A stretch of DNA of 64,000 nucleotides from contig JAPOYV010000133.1 in assembly GCA_026706385.1 (NCBI GenBank), positions 1 to 64,000 on the forward strand, given 5' to 3'. A model generated the notes under the pieces. It made no database searches. It saw only the letters and a list, made by a program, of their open reading frames with translations, and was not told the DNA's origin. This DNA is from Gammaproteobacteria bacterium. GTDB taxonomy: Bacteria; Pseudomonadota; Gammaproteobacteria; Pseudomonadales; Azotimanducaceae. Position 1 is the first letter of the stretch, and the number at the start of each line of letters is the position of its first letter. Made by a program: the position numbers and the translations under genes. Below, in pieces: positions 8,811 through 17,806 of this stretch.

Positions 8811-9677
8811 ATGAGCGATTTCCTGGAACGACGTCCGATCGGACGCACCGGCTTGTCGTCGAGCCGGCTTGGCATCGGGTCCACCTTCAACGCCGCGACG
8901 AGCGTCATCGAAGACGCGTTCCACCGCGGGATCAACTACCTGTACTGGGGCACGGTGCGACAGCCGGACTTCGCGCGCGCCATGGTCAACCTCGCCAAGC
9001 AGCACCGCGACGACATGATCCTGACCATCCAATCCTATTCCAACGACCCGGCGACCATCGAGGGCGAAGTCGAGGAGGCACTCACGGCCGCCGGCCTCGA
9101 GAGCTTCGACTTCCTGCTGCTCGGCAACCGCAACGAGGTGCCGGGCGACGGCTACCCGGAAGTGTTCGAACGCCTGCGAGAACGCGGCAAGGTTCGTTTC
9201 CTGTCCTTGAGCAGCCACAACCGGCCGATGCTGCCCAAGCTGCTCAAGGCCTACACCGAGGGGAAGAGCCCCTATGAGCTCCTGATGCTGCGCTACAACG
9301 GCGTGCACCGCGGCGCCGAGAAGGACGTCTTTCCCTACGTACCGGAAACCGGTGGCCCGTTCATCTGCACGTACACGGCGACTCGTTGGGGCCACCTGCT
9401 CGACCCGGCGAAGATGCCGCCCGGCGAGGCGCCGCCGAGCGCCCGCGACTGCTACCGGTATTCGCTTTCGCAACCCGCGATCGACATGGTGCTGTGCGGC
9501 CCGGCCAACGCCGAACAGATGGATCTCGCCATCGAGGCGCTCGAACGCGGTCCATTGGAGCGGGAGGAGCGCGAACGGATCGAGCGGATCGGCGCCTACC
9601 AGTATGCCCAGTACGCCCCGGCCTACCCCGATGCCGGCGACGCGGAGGACGTCACCGCCGGGCTAGCGGCCACGTAG
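8811..9677 (+). CDS. Aldo/keto reductase family protein
   Basis: A 288-residue TIM-barrel protein of the AKR superfamily, expected to reduce carbonyls with NADPH in the cytoplasm. The N-terminus RPIGRTGLSSSRLGIGS is typical, INYLYWGT covers the catalytic Tyr strand, GKVRFLSLSSHNR carries the His region, and the late QPAIDMVLCGPANAEQMDLAIEAL resembles the NADP-binding end. The usual Asp in the DxAxxYG strand is not clear (GINYLYWG), so activity may be altered. The start is ATG 8811 after GGGAGGATTGGGA; a TTG two codons earlier is in frame. It lies 61 bases after the dehydrogenase gene and may be co-transcribed. Confidence 0.8.
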   Translation: MSDFLERRPIGRTGLSSSRLGIGSTFNAATSVIEDAFHRGINYLYWGTVRQPDFARAMVNLAKQHRDDMILTIQSYSNDPATIEGEVEEALTAAGLESFDFLLLGNRNEVPGDGYPEVFERLRERGKVRFLSLSSHNRPMLPKLLKAYTEGKSPYELLMLRYNGVHRGAEKDVFPYVPETGGPFICTYTATRWGHLLDPAKMPPGEAPPSARDCYRYSLSQPAIDMVLCGPANAEQMDLAIEALERGPLEREERERIERIGAYQYAQYAPAYPDAGDAEDVTAGLAAT

Positions 9678-9754
9678 CCGCTCCGGCGGGAGCCGTTGCA
9701 TTCGTGCGCCCGCCCACGCTAGGGCAACGACCCCAAAAATCGGACGCCCACCTT

Positions 9755-9979
9755 TTGGCAACGGTACAGATCAGCGCGTTCGTGGACCAAAACCTGTTGG
9801 CGGCGGTTGAGCGCTACTGCAAATCGCACGATATGGTCATCAACCAATTCGTCCAGGAAGCCCTATTCGACCGGCTGGAGGAACTCGAAGACGTCGAGCA
9901 CCTGGACCAGATTCGCCATGAGCCGACACGACCTTTGGACGAGGTGCGGAAGGAACTCAAGCTGGATGACCAGGGATGA
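9755..9979 (+). CDS. Ribbon-helix-helix (antitoxin-like) small protein
   Basis: A 74-residue protein: a short beta-strand (ATVQISAFVD), then two helices (NLLAAVERYCKSHDMVINQFVQEALFDRL) and an acidic tail (EELEDVEHLDQIR). This is the layout of CopG/RHH DNA-binding antitoxins. The TTG at 9755 is the best start; no clear ribosome binding site is seen. No toxin gene of normal size follows; only a 31-codon frame overlaps its end. It may be an orphan or decayed toxin-antitoxin remnant, or a stand-alone regulator. Confidence 0.5.
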   Translation: MATVQISAFVDQNLLAAVERYCKSHDMVINQFVQEALFDRLEELEDVEHLDQIRHEPTRPLDEVRKELKLDDQG

Positions 9980-10061
9980 TCTAGATTTCGTGAATAGGCG
10001 CCACGCTACTCCGACAGCCACGTCAAACGGACATCGTGATCAGCGCGCTGGCGGCACGTAG
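9966..10061 (+). CDS. Very short ORF overlapping the RHH gene (possible truncated partner)
   Basis: The 31-residue frame from ATG 9966 starts inside the RHH gene, in the position a toxin gene would occupy, but is far too short for any known toxin and runs into the end of the convergent oxygenase gene. It could be the stub of a deleted partner or chance. Confidence 0.15.
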   Translation: MTRDDLDFVNRRHATPTATSNGHRDQRAGGT

Positions 10062-11053
10062 TCCTCGATCGGTCCGCTCCACCAGTCGCACGGTCGCCCG
10101 TCGGCGTACACGGTGGGAATCTGGGCCTTGAAACGGGCCACGCGCGCCGCCTTGTCGGTCTCCTTGCCGTAGATGGCCTGCATGCGCACCTCGATGGTGT
10201 AGCGCATGGGCGCGTCCTGCGGCGACGTCGGATCCTCGACCGCGGTGTGGAACACGGTGCGCAGGTTCAGCTTCTCCTGGCGCGTGTCGTACTGCCGGAA
10301 CAGCAGCACTTCGTCGGGCGCCATGTCGGAGAAGTAGTACCAGCGCTGGTGCGGCCCGTGGATCAGGCGCTGGTCGACGACCTTCGTGTACTGCTTGATG
10401 TTGCCGGTGTTCTGGCCGTCGCCGAAGACGATGTCATCCGGCCTCACCGAGCGCATATCGCACACCGCGAGCGGCATCATGCGTACGGTTTTCCGGTCCG
10501 CGCTGCGCCAGATGTTGATGCTCTCGAAATGGCGCTCGTCCGGGATGAGGGTCAGGAACCGGTCCTCGACGGCTGCGCACATGTCCGCGTGGATGCCTTG
10601 CGCGTAGGCACCGCCGCTGCCGTTCGGCGTCGGCTTGACACCTCGCGGGCCAGTCTGGCCACCGAAGCCGTTGCGGTACTCATGCCCGCCGCCACGGACC
10701 TCGCCGCACCCGGTCACCCGGGCCAAGAGCGCGCGGCATTCCTCGAAGAAGGGCCCGCGGACGACGTCGTTGTCCATGAGGTCGAGGTCGGTGGGCGCGA
10801 CCACCAACTGAAAGCCGTGACTGTCGAGCGTCGGCGCCGGATCGAGATAGCGCGCATTGGAGACGACGATGTCCTCGCGTACGCCGAGCGTCTTGAGCTC
10901 CTCCGGGTCTATCGCGGAGTACCGGTTCGGCACGCGGAAGCCGCGGTGGCGGCTGTGCGCGAAGTTGGCGCTCGTGGCAAACCGCTCCGGGGGCTTGTCG
11001 GGAATCTCCCGTAGGCTCATCGATGTCGCCGTCGGCCGATCGATTCGAAGCAT
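10040..11053 (-). CDS. CmcJ/NvfI-family (TauD-superfamily) non-haem iron oxygenase
   Basis: A 337-residue protein of the family that includes CmcJ and the fungal oxygenases NvfI and EfuJ, Fe(II)/2-oxoglutarate-type enzymes of secondary metabolism. The signature WYYFSDMAPDEVLLFRQYDT near residue 250, HFESINIWRS in the middle (usual form FNxWRP) and GGAYAQGIHADMC with a probable iron His/Asp pair support this. It is the last gene on the ABC importer strand, 29 bases after the permease stop, so it may act on the imported compound; this is inference. ATG 11053 was chosen; ATG 11020 is an alternative that would drop 11 residues. Neither has a strong ribosome binding site. Confidence 0.75.
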   Translation of the reverse strand: MLRIDRPTATSMSLREIPDKPPERFATSANFAHSRHRGFRVPNRYSAIDPEELKTLGVREDIVVSNARYLDPAPTLDSHGFQLVVAPTDLDLMDNDVVRGPFFEECRALLARVTGCGEVRGGGHEYRNGFGGQTGPRGVKPTPNGSGGAYAQGIHADMCAAVEDRFLTLIPDERHFESINIWRSADRKTVRMMPLAVCDMRSVRPDDIVFGDGQNTGNIKQYTKVVDQRLIHGPHQRWYYFSDMAPDEVLLFRQYDTRQEKLNLRTVFHTAVEDPTSPQDAPMRYTIEVRMQAIYGKETDKAARVARFKAQIPTVYADGRPCDWWSGPIEDYVPPAR

Positions 11054-11082
11054 AGCCGACCGCCGCAGGGTTTGGAGACGGG

Positions 11083-11982
11083 CTAGTGAATGACCCCCTT
11101 GAGCCGCGGGTCGAGAATGTCGCGCATGGCATCGCCGACGAAGTTGAAGGCCAACACCAGCACGAAGATGGCAAGGCCGGGCACGACACTCAGCAGCGGT
11201 TGCTGGTCCAGCATGGGGAACGCCTGCTGGAGCATGTTGCCCCAAGTGGGCGTCGGGGGCTGGATGCCGACGCCGATGAAGCCGAGCGCGGCTTCGGTCA
11301 GAACCGCGTAGCCCATGCTCAGCGTGCTCTGCACGATCACCGGGGCCACGCCGTTCGGCAGGATGTGCTTCGCGATGATGCGCAGGTGGCCCATGCCGCC
11401 GGCCTGGGCCGCAGCAACGTAGTCGAGTTCCCGGATCATCAACCCCTGGCTGCGGATCACCCGCGCCATCCAGGGCACGTTGGCAAGCCCGATGGCGAGG
11501 ATTACCGTCGCGAGCGAACCGCCCATGGCGGCTGCGAGACCGACGGCGATGAGCAGGCTGGGGAAGACCACCAGCGCGTCCATCAGCCGCATGATGACGT
11601 CGTCCACGAAACCCCGGAAGTAGACCGAGATCAGTCCCAGCGGGACGCCGATCGCAACGCCTAGACCCACCGCGCCCACGCTCACCATCAACGCGACCTG
11701 CGCGCCGACGATCAGGCGCGCGAGCGTGTCGCGTCCCATCTGGTCGGATCCGAGCCAATGTTCGGACGAGATTCCCGACAGGAGATTGGCGAAGTCCATC
11801 TCCTCGGGGTCGACGGGGACGATCCACGGCGCCAACACCGCCGCGAGCACCGTCGCGACGATCACGACCACGCCGAACACCGCCTGCGGGATGCGCGAGA
11901 GCTTGCGCAGAGTGGCCAGGGCCGGATGGTGGCCGAACCGTTGCCAAGCGCCCCCCGAAGGCAAGGCCGCGCTGTCACTCAC
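11083..11982 (-). CDS. ABC transporter permease, DppC/OppC type
   Basis: A 299-residue inner-membrane permease of the peptide/nickel importer family. The N-terminal segment contains VFGVVVIVATVLAAVLAPWIVPVDP. SEHWLGSDQMGRD is the conserved DppC motif after the first periplasmic loop. Positions ~195-225 (AAQAGGMGHLRIIAKHILPN) form the EAA loop that docks the ATPases. Its start overlaps the preceding permease by eight bases, indicating translational coupling in a five-gene importer operon. Confidence 0.92.
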   Translation of the reverse strand: MSDSAALPSGGAWQRFGHHPALATLRKLSRIPQAVFGVVVIVATVLAAVLAPWIVPVDPEEMDFANLLSGISSEHWLGSDQMGRDTLARLIVGAQVALMVSVGAVGLGVAIGVPLGLISVYFRGFVDDVIMRLMDALVVFPSLLIAVGLAAAMGGSLATVILAIGLANVPWMARVIRSQGLMIRELDYVAAAQAGGMGHLRIIAKHILPNGVAPVIVQSTLSMGYAVLTEAALGFIGVGIQPPTPTWGNMLQQAFPMLDQQPLLSVVPGLAIFVLVLAFNFVGDAMRDILDPRLKGVIH

Positions 11983-12928
11983 CGTACTTGATCCTCGGGT
12001 CGAGCCAGGCGTAGACGATGTCCGTGACGAGGTTCGCGAACAGCACGGCCAGCGCCATCAGCAGCACGGCGCCTTGGACGGCCATGAAGTCGCGCGCGAA
12101 GATGGCCTGCACCATGTAGTTGCCCATGCCGGGAATGCCGAACAAGGTCTCGATGACCACGGCACCCGCGAAAATGCGTCCCGTCTGCAGGCCGAACACC
12201 GTCACCACCGGCAGGAGCGCGTTGCGCAGCGCGTGGACCCAGATCACCGTGCGCTCGCGCAAGCCCTTGGCCCGCGCCGTGCGCATGTAGTCCTGCGCGA
12301 GCACCTCGAGCATGGCTGACCGGGATTGGCGCATGATGAGCGCCCAACTGGTGATGCCGAGCGCGAACGCCGGCAGGATCATGTGCCGCAAGCCTTGGAC
12401 CGGATCCTCGGTGATGTCGACGTACCCTTGTGTCGGCAGCCAGCCGAGGATCACGCCGAACAGCAGGATGGCCATGATGCCGAGCCAGAAGTTGGGGATG
12501 GCGACGCCGCCGATGGACACGATCGTGGTGATGAAATCCACCGGTTTGCCGCGGTAGACGGCAGAGACCATGCCTGCAGGCACGCCGATCACCATGGCGA
12601 GGATCCAGGCGACGATGCCGAACTGCAACGTCACGAGCGCACGCGTGCCGAGTTCCTCCGCGACCGGCCGCTGATTCTGTGTCGAGCGCCCCAAGTCGCC
12701 ACGGAGCGCCTTGCCGAGCCAGATGCCGTACTGGACCACTGCCGGCTTGTCGAGGTTGTGTTCCTTGCGGATGAGTTCGAGCTGCTCCTCGTCGAGGGAC
12801 TCGCCCGGGCCAATCAAGGCACGCGCCGGATCGCCGGGAATGGCCAGCATGAGCGCATAGACCATGAACGTGATGATGCCGAGCACCGGCAGCATCTGCG
12901 CCAGGCGGCGAACGACGTACTGCCACAT
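11975..12928 (-). CDS. ABC transporter permease, DppB/OppB type
   Basis: A 317-residue inner-membrane permease. The start YVVRRLAQMLPVLGIITF is characteristic of DppB/OppB, and the EAA loop reads MRTARAKGLRERTVIWVHAL. PGMGNYMVQAIFARDFMAVQG and the closing AWLDPRIKYGE are standard family landmarks. It pairs with the downstream DppC-type permease to form the membrane channel. It sits 20 bases after the binding-protein gene and overlaps the next gene. Confidence 0.93.
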   Translation of the reverse strand: MWQYVVRRLAQMLPVLGIITFMVYALMLAIPGDPARALIGPGESLDEEQLELIRKEHNLDKPAVVQYGIWLGKALRGDLGRSTQNQRPVAEELGTRALVTLQFGIVAWILAMVIGVPAGMVSAVYRGKPVDFITTIVSIGGVAIPNFWLGIMAILLFGVILGWLPTQGYVDITEDPVQGLRHMILPAFALGITSWALIMRQSRSAMLEVLAQDYMRTARAKGLRERTVIWVHALRNALLPVVTVFGLQTGRIFAGAVVIETLFGIPGMGNYMVQAIFARDFMAVQGAVLLMALAVLFANLVTDIVYAWLDPRIKYGE

Positions 12929-12948
12929 GCGTTAGTCCCTAGCGCCCA

Positions 12949-14541
12949 TCACTCGTCGAGCCAGATTTCCGTGAGGTTCATCTTTCCGTCCCAGCCCATG
13001 AGGCGATCCAGGTTGCGCACCTTGCCCGGGGCGGCTGCATAGGTGACCCCGTACAGGAACGGCACGAACCAGGCCTCGCGCAGGATCAGGGCGTTGAGTT
13101 CGCGATAGACGCGCCGGCGGTCCTCCGGGGCGTAGAGCGAAGCGCCCTGCTCGACGAGCGCGTCGACGTCCGGGCGCGGCAAGTTCGCCGCGTTGTAGAA
13201 GCCGTCGCTCTTGAACGCCAGCGAGGCGATCCAGTCCGGCTCGGGATAGCGGCTCCACCCGGTGATGTAGACCGGATGGACCCGGCCGTGGAAGAAGTTC
13301 TCGGTGGCCACGCCGACGCTGAACACTTCGATGTTCATGACGACGCCGATCTTCTTCAGCATCGCGCGGATGATCTCCGCGGTCGGGATGAGCACCGGGC
13401 TGGTCCAGGTCAGGGCGGTGAACTCGAACCCGTCCGGCTTGCCAGCCTTCGCCAGGTATTCGCGGGCCTTGTCGAGGTCGTAGCGCGGCCGTGGCACGCC
13501 CGGATCGTGCGCCATGGCACCGACGGGCCACATCCCGGAGTCGGCCACCAGGACCTTGTCGAAGTAGATGGCCTTGTTGATCACCACGGGGTCGATCGCG
13601 TGGGCGACCGCGAGGCGCAGGTTCACGTCGTCGAGTGGCGGACTGCCGACGTTGAAGGCCAACAGCATCGCCACGGTGCCGCCGTCCATGGTCTCGATGC
13701 GGAACCGGTCGTCGCGCCGAAACGCGGCGACATCCTTGTACGGCAGGTAGGCCACATCGATCTCGCCGGTGCGCAATGCCGACGCGAGGACCGTTTCATC
13801 CCGGATGACCCGTATGGTCACCTCGTCGAGATAGGGCAGACGACGCCCGTCGGCATCGACGCCCCAGTACGCCTCGTTGCGCACCAGTCGCACCATCGTG
13901 CCGGTGATCACCTTATCGACCCGGAACGGTCCCGTACCCGCCGGTTGCCAGCCGTAGTCGGCACCGAGGCGCAGCACTTCGGCGGGCGAGTTCATGACGC
14001 CGCCGCGATCCGCCAGCATATTGAGTCCGGCCCCCCACGGGCGCGACAGGTTGAAGCGCACCACGTGTTCGTCGACGACGTCCACCGAGTCGATGACCGT
14101 CATCGAGGCGCGGGGCGTGGCCTTGGTGGCCGGATCGAGGATCCGCTCGACGTTGAACTTCACCGCCGCGGCATCGAACGGCGTGCCGTCGTGGAAGACG
14201 ACGCCTTCGCGCAGGTGGAAAGTGATGGCATCCGGGTCCTCGGAGATCTCCCAGGACGTCGCCAGGGACGTCGATGGGCGCGGGTTCAGGTCCCGATCCG
14301 CGTCCACCAGTTGATCGTAGATTTGTCGCCAGTAGTAGGCATCGCCGCCGGACCGGCCCAGTACCGCGTCCAACGACGTCGGTTCCAGGGCGTAGCCCAC
14401 GCGCAGATGGCCACCATGGACCGGCTCGGTTCGTGCCGGTCGCTGCTGGCCACGTTCAGTCTCCTCGCCAGGCCCCGTGCAGGCGCCCAGGCCAATGAGC
14501 AGGGCGCCCCCAAGCAGGACTGGCCTCAACGCAGATGACAT
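12949..14541 (-). CDS. Family 5 extracellular solute-binding lipoprotein (DppA/OppA type)
   Basis: A 530-residue periplasmic binding protein of the peptide/opine/nickel group that delivers ligand to the permeases. The N-terminus ends in the lipobox LGAC (Cys at about residue 21), so it is lipid-anchored. [17 protein letters not shown] opens the mature fold, and [23 protein letters not shown] is the family signature. The start at ATG 14541, with GAGG eight bases upstream, lies inside the end of the OppF-type gene (16-base overlap). The ligand cannot be predicted. Confidence 0.92.
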   Translation of the reverse strand: MSSALRPVLLGGALLIGLGACTGPGEETERGQQRPARTEPVHGGHLRVGYALEPTSLDAVLGRSGGDAYYWRQIYDQLVDADRDLNPRPSTSLATSWEISEDPDAITFHLREGVVFHDGTPFDAAAVKFNVERILDPATKATPRASMTVIDSVDVVDEHVVRFNLSRPWGAGLNMLADRGGVMNSPAEVLRLGADYGWQPAGTGPFRVDKVITGTMVRLVRNEAYWGVDADGRRLPYLDEVTIRVIRDETVLASALRTGEIDVAYLPYKDVAAFRRDDRFRIETMDGGTVAMLLAFNVGSPPLDDVNLRLAVAHAIDPVVINKAIYFDKVLVADSGMWPVGAMAHDPGVPRPRYDLDKAREYLAKAGKPDGFEFTALTWTSPVLIPTAEIIRAMLKKIGVVMNIEVFSVGVATENFFHGRVHPVYITGWSRYPEPDWIASLAFKSDGFYNAANLPRPDVDALVEQGASLYAPEDRRRVYRELNALILREAWFVPFLYGVTYAAAPGKVRNLDRLMGWDGKMNLTEIWLDE

Positions 14542-15503
14542 GCGACCTCGTGACCTTCGGCAATGGCTTTAAGACGGGGCTCCTCAGCGCGGCACTGCGC
14601 CGTCGCGTAGGGGCACCTCGTGTGGAAGTGACAACCCGACGGGCGGTTCACAGGACTGGGGACGTCGCCCTCGAGGTGGCGCTTGCGGCGGGCACGGCTC
14701 GGATCGGGAACAGGCACCGCAGCAAGGAGGCTCTCGGTGTAGGGATGCTGCGGATTCTCGAACAACGTCTGCCTGTCGGCGAACTCGACGATCCGGCCGA
14801 GATACATCACCGCGACGCGGTCGCTCAAGTGTTCCACTACGGCGAGATCGTGGGCGATGAACAGGTACGACAAGCCGAACTCGGCCTGCAAGTCCATCAA
14901 CAGATTGATGACCTGCGCCTGGATGGACACGTCAAGCGCCGACACCGGTTCGTCGCATACGATCAGCTCCGGATTCAGCGACAGCGCCCGGGCGATGCTC
15001 AGACGCTGGCGTTGGCCACCGGAGAACTCGTGCGGATAGTTGTCGAGTTGGTCGGCGCGCAAGCCCACGCGCTCGAACAGCGCAGCCACCCGTTCGCGAC
15101 GCTCCGTGCCCTTGGCAACCCCGTGCACCCCGAGCAGTTCGCCGACGATGTCAGCGGCGGACATGCGCGGGTCGAGCGACGAGAACGGATCCTGGAAGAT
15201 GATCTGCATGCGTCGGCGGTACGGTCGCAACTCGCGGTTGCCTAGCCTCGTGATGTCGTCGCCGTCTACCCGGATGCTGCCGGCCGTCGGCGCGAGGAGG
15301 CGGAGCACCGTCCGGCCGACCGTGGTCTTGCCGCATCCGGACTCGCCGACGAGGCCCAGGGTCTCCCCGGCATCGATGGTGAAACTGACGCCGTCGACCG
15401 CATGCACGTGCCCGGTCACCCGCCCGAACAAACCCTTGCGCACGGGGAAGTGCTTCTCGAGGTCCATGACCTCGAGCATTGGCGGCGTGCTCACGGGCGG
15501 CAC
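14526..15503 (-). CDS. ABC transporter ATPase, DppF/OppF type
   Basis: A 325-residue cytoplasmic ATPase. Walker A is [13 protein letters not shown], the ABC signature [14 protein letters not shown], Walker [14 protein letters not shown], and the C-terminal oligopeptide extension contains [14 protein letters not shown]. The [17 protein letters not shown] insert before Walker A is typical of OppF/DppF. It lies three bases after the OppD-type gene and overlaps the binding-protein start by 16 bases. Confidence 0.93.
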   Translation of the reverse strand: MPPVSTPPMLEVMDLEKHFPVRKGLFGRVTGHVHAVDGVSFTIDAGETLGLVGESGCGKTTVGRTVLRLLAPTAGSIRVDGDDITRLGNRELRPYRRRMQIIFQDPFSSLDPRMSAADIVGELLGVHGVAKGTERRERVAALFERVGLRADQLDNYPHEFSGGQRQRLSIARALSLNPELIVCDEPVSALDVSIQAQVINLLMDLQAEFGLSYLFIAHDLAVVEHLSDRVAVMYLGRIVEFADRQTLFENPQHPYTESLLAAVPVPDPSRARRKRHLEGDVPSPVNRPSGCHFHTRCPYATAQCRAEEPRLKAIAEGHEVACHLR

Positions 15504-15506
15504 TCG

Positions 15507-16541
15507 TCAGGCGTTCCAGCAGGCGACGCGGTGACCGGCTTCCCCGCGCGCCTCGAACGCTGGAACGTCCGCCCTGCAGCGGTCATCGGCCAGCGGACAA
15601 CGCGGTGCGAACGCGCAGCCCCGGGGCATCGCGGTCAACGCCGGCACGACACCGGCGATCTCGGCCAACCGCGTCGCGGACGCGTCGGACCGGGTCCCCA
15701 GACGCGAGCCCTCAGCCGGGGAGCGCGAGGGGCCTGCCCCTCGCAAACGAGGCACCGATGCCAAGAGCCCTTGCGTATAGGGGTGCATCGGGGCGGCGAA
15801 CAAGTCGTGGACATCCGCCTCCTCGACCTTGCGGCCCGCGTACATGACGATCACGCGGTGCGCCGACTCCGCGATCACCCCGAGATCGTGGGTGATGAGG
15901 ATGACGGCCGTGCCCAGGCGCGCTTGCAGATCGCTGATCAGATCCAGTACCTGCGCTTGAATGGTCACGTCCAGCGCCGTGGTCGGCTCGTCGGCGATCA
16001 ACACCTTCGGGTTGCAGGCCAACGCCATGGCGATCATGGCCCGCTGGCGCATCCCCCCCGACAACTGGTGCGGGTATTCGTCGAGGCGGCGAACAGGTTC
16101 CGGAATGCGCACCAGTTCCAAGAGCCCCGCGGCCCTGGCGCGTGCCGCGCGCCGGGACACATTCTCGTGTCGGCGCAGCGCCTCGCCAATCTGGTAGCCG
16201 ACGGTGAGCACGGGGTTCAGGGACGTCATCGGTTCCTGGAAGATCATGGCGATCTCGTTGCCCCGGACGTCCTTGAGCTCGCGTTCCGGCATGGTCAGGA
16301 GATCCCGTCCCTCAAGCAGCGCGCGACCCCCGACCACGTGCCCGGGCGGACTCGGCACGAGCCCTAGGATGGACAGCGCCGTCACGCTCTTTCCGCAGCC
16401 GGATTCACCGACGACGCCCAAGGTCTCGCCCGCGCGCACGTCGAACGAGACGCCGTTGACGGCGCGGCCCGCGCCGTCCGGCGTCCGGAACTCGGTCACC
16501 AGGTCCGCGACCTCGAGCACGGGGTCGGCGGCGGGCTGCAC
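15507..16541 (-). CDS. ABC transporter ATPase, DppD/OppD type, with an in-frame palindromic repeat insert
   Basis: A ~344-residue ATPase and the first gene of the importer operon. Walker A is [13 protein letters not shown], the signature [14 protein letters not shown], Walker [14 protein letters not shown], and the C-terminal Cys motif [15 protein letters not shown]. Between SVPRL and the usual EIPGxVP segment, residues ~266-279 ([14 protein letters not shown]) are encoded by a 41-bp palindromic element identical to one at the left edge of the window. The insert keeps the frame and falls in a variable linker, so the protein is probably functional. The start is uncertain: GTG 16541 gives a normal N-terminus ([14 protein letters not shown]) but has a weak ribosome site. 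Confidence 0.88.
   Translation of the reverse strand: MQPAADPVLEVADLVTEFRTPDGAGRAVNGVSFDVRAGETLGVVGESGCGKSVTALSILGLVPSPPGHVVGGRALLEGRDLLTMPERELKDVRGNEIAMIFQEPMTSLNPVLTVGYQIGEALRRHENVSRRAARARAAGLLELVRIPEPVRRLDEYPHQLSGGMRQRAMIAMALACNPKVLIADEPTTALDVTIQAQVLDLISDLQARLGTAVILITHDLGVIAESAHRVIVMYAGRKVEEADVHDLFAAPMHPYTQGLLASVPRLRGAGPSRSPAEGSRLGTRSDASATRLAEIAGVVPALTAMPRGCAFAPRCPLADDRCRADVPAFEARGEAGHRVACWNA
15706..15746. repeat. 41-bp palindromic element inside the oppD-type gene
   Basis: All 41 bases are identical to 16-56 at the left edge, including the palindrome GCGAGGGGC-CT-GCCCCTCGC. It is read here on the minus strand, whereas the copy at 16-56 is read on the plus strand. Both frames stay open across it. 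Confidence 0.95.
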
Positions 16542-16625
16542 GGGCGTTTCCGTGACGTTATCTCGACATCCGCATGCGGCCAAGCGTAGCCGACTTCGAC
16601 AACGGACGCCGGGCGACACCCGACG

Positions 16626-16631
16626 TATACT
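16626..16631 (+). promoter_or_regulatory. Putative -10 element before the TauD-type gene
   Basis: TATACT lies 40 bases before the ATG at 16671 in the divergent intergenic region. No good -35 is seen at 16-18 bases, so this is tentative. Confidence 0.3.
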
Positions 16632-16670
16632 CGCGTGGCTACTTTTCCGCCCACGGGAGCAGGCAGCCGA

Positions 16671-17777
16671 ATGCTCGAACCCCAGGATCCCCAACTCGCC
16701 GACAACCCGCTCTACGTCCGCCGGGCCGAGCGCGCCAACGCCGACAAGCCGCCGTCGCGGTCGACACCGATCGGCGCGGTGGCCCAGGTCCGCGCCCCCG
16801 GCGTTGCCAGCCGTCAGGCGATGATGGAAAGCATCCGCGCCCAGGACGACCTGGTCGCGGGCGATTTCGGCACGGTCCACTACAAACCCGTCAACGTGTG
16901 CGGCATCGATCTCAAGCTCGAACCCGTGCAGCCGAGCATCGGGACCGTCGTCCACGGCCTCGACCTCGCCAACGACCTCGACGACCCCGAGATGGTGGCC
17001 TTCCTCCGCAACCTATGGCTCGAACGCAAAGTGTTGATGTTCCGGGGTCAAACGCATCTCACCCGCCCACAGATGGTCGAATTCGCGCAACGCTTTGGCG
17101 AGGTCGGCGCACCCTTCGGCGAACGGGAGCACGTCCCGAACTCCCCGCACGATCTGAATCAGCAGATCAAGGCTCCCGGCATTCCCGACATGCTGATCCT
17201 GCCCTCGGACGAGACCGTGCCCAACGCCGCGTCGGGCTGGCATGCGGATGCAACCTGGCAACAACGCCCGCCGATGGGGTCGATCCTGATGTGCCGCGAG
17301 GCACCCCCGGTCGGCGGCGACACGTGCTTCTGCGACTGCTACGGCATGTGGGAGGGGCTTAGCCTCGAGACCAAGGAGCGCGTTCGCCACTTGAAGGCCG
17401 TGCACGTCGGCACGGTGGGCCACCAGATGGACGGCAAGACGCCGGTCGCCGTGCACCCCGTCGCCCGGACGCACCCAGAGACGGGCGGCACGACGTTGTA
17501 CGTGCAGCAGGGCTTCGTGCGGCGCTTCGCCGAGGAGCACGGCATCCCCGAGGACGAAGAACGGGCGTTGCTGTGGCAGATGAAGCTCCAGGAAGGCCGT
17601 CCCGAGTACACCTGCCGGGTGCGCTGGGAAGTCGGCTCGATGGCGATGTGGGACAACCGCTGCGTGCTGCACAGCGCGAGCGGCGACTTCTGGCCGCATC
17701 GGCGCCTCATGGAACGCCTGACGATTCTCGATTTCGACGAGTCACGCAGAACGCCGTACTACGCGCCCAGCGACTGA
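16671..17777 (+). CDS. TauD/TfdA-family Fe(II)/2-oxoglutarate dioxygenase
   Basis: A 368-residue oxygenase of the TauD/TfdA family. [22 protein letters not shown] is the usual first strand set. [10 protein letters not shown] carries the HxD iron ligands, [13 protein letters not shown] the distal His, and RRLMERLTI the 2-oxoglutarate Arg. An ~80-residue N-terminal extension precedes the fold. ATG 16671 is preferred over GTG 16635, because a -10-like TATACT (16626-16631) would place the transcript start near 16638. It is divergent from the importer operon with 129 bases between the starts. Substrate unknown; TauD relatives cleave sulfonates, aryloxyacids or carnitine-type compounds. Confidence 0.85.
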   Translation: MLEPQDPQLADNPLYVRRAERANADKPPSRSTPIGAVAQVRAPGVASRQAMMESIRAQDDLVAGDFGTVHYKPVNVCGIDLKLEPVQPSIGTVVHGLDLANDLDDPEMVAFLRNLWLERKVLMFRGQTHLTRPQMVEFAQRFGEVGAPFGEREHVPNSPHDLNQQIKAPGIPDMLILPSDETVPNAASGWHADATWQQRPPMGSILMCREAPPVGGDTCFCDCYGMWEGLSLETKERVRHLKAVHVGTVGHQMDGKTPVAVHPVARTHPETGGTTLYVQQGFVRRFAEEHGIPEDEERALLWQMKLQEGRPEYTCRVRWEVGSMAMWDNRCVLHSASGDFWPHRRLMERLTILDFDESRRTPYYAPSD

Positions 17778-17806
17778 GCCCATTGGTTCGGCGGCCGGTG
17801 CGGCTT

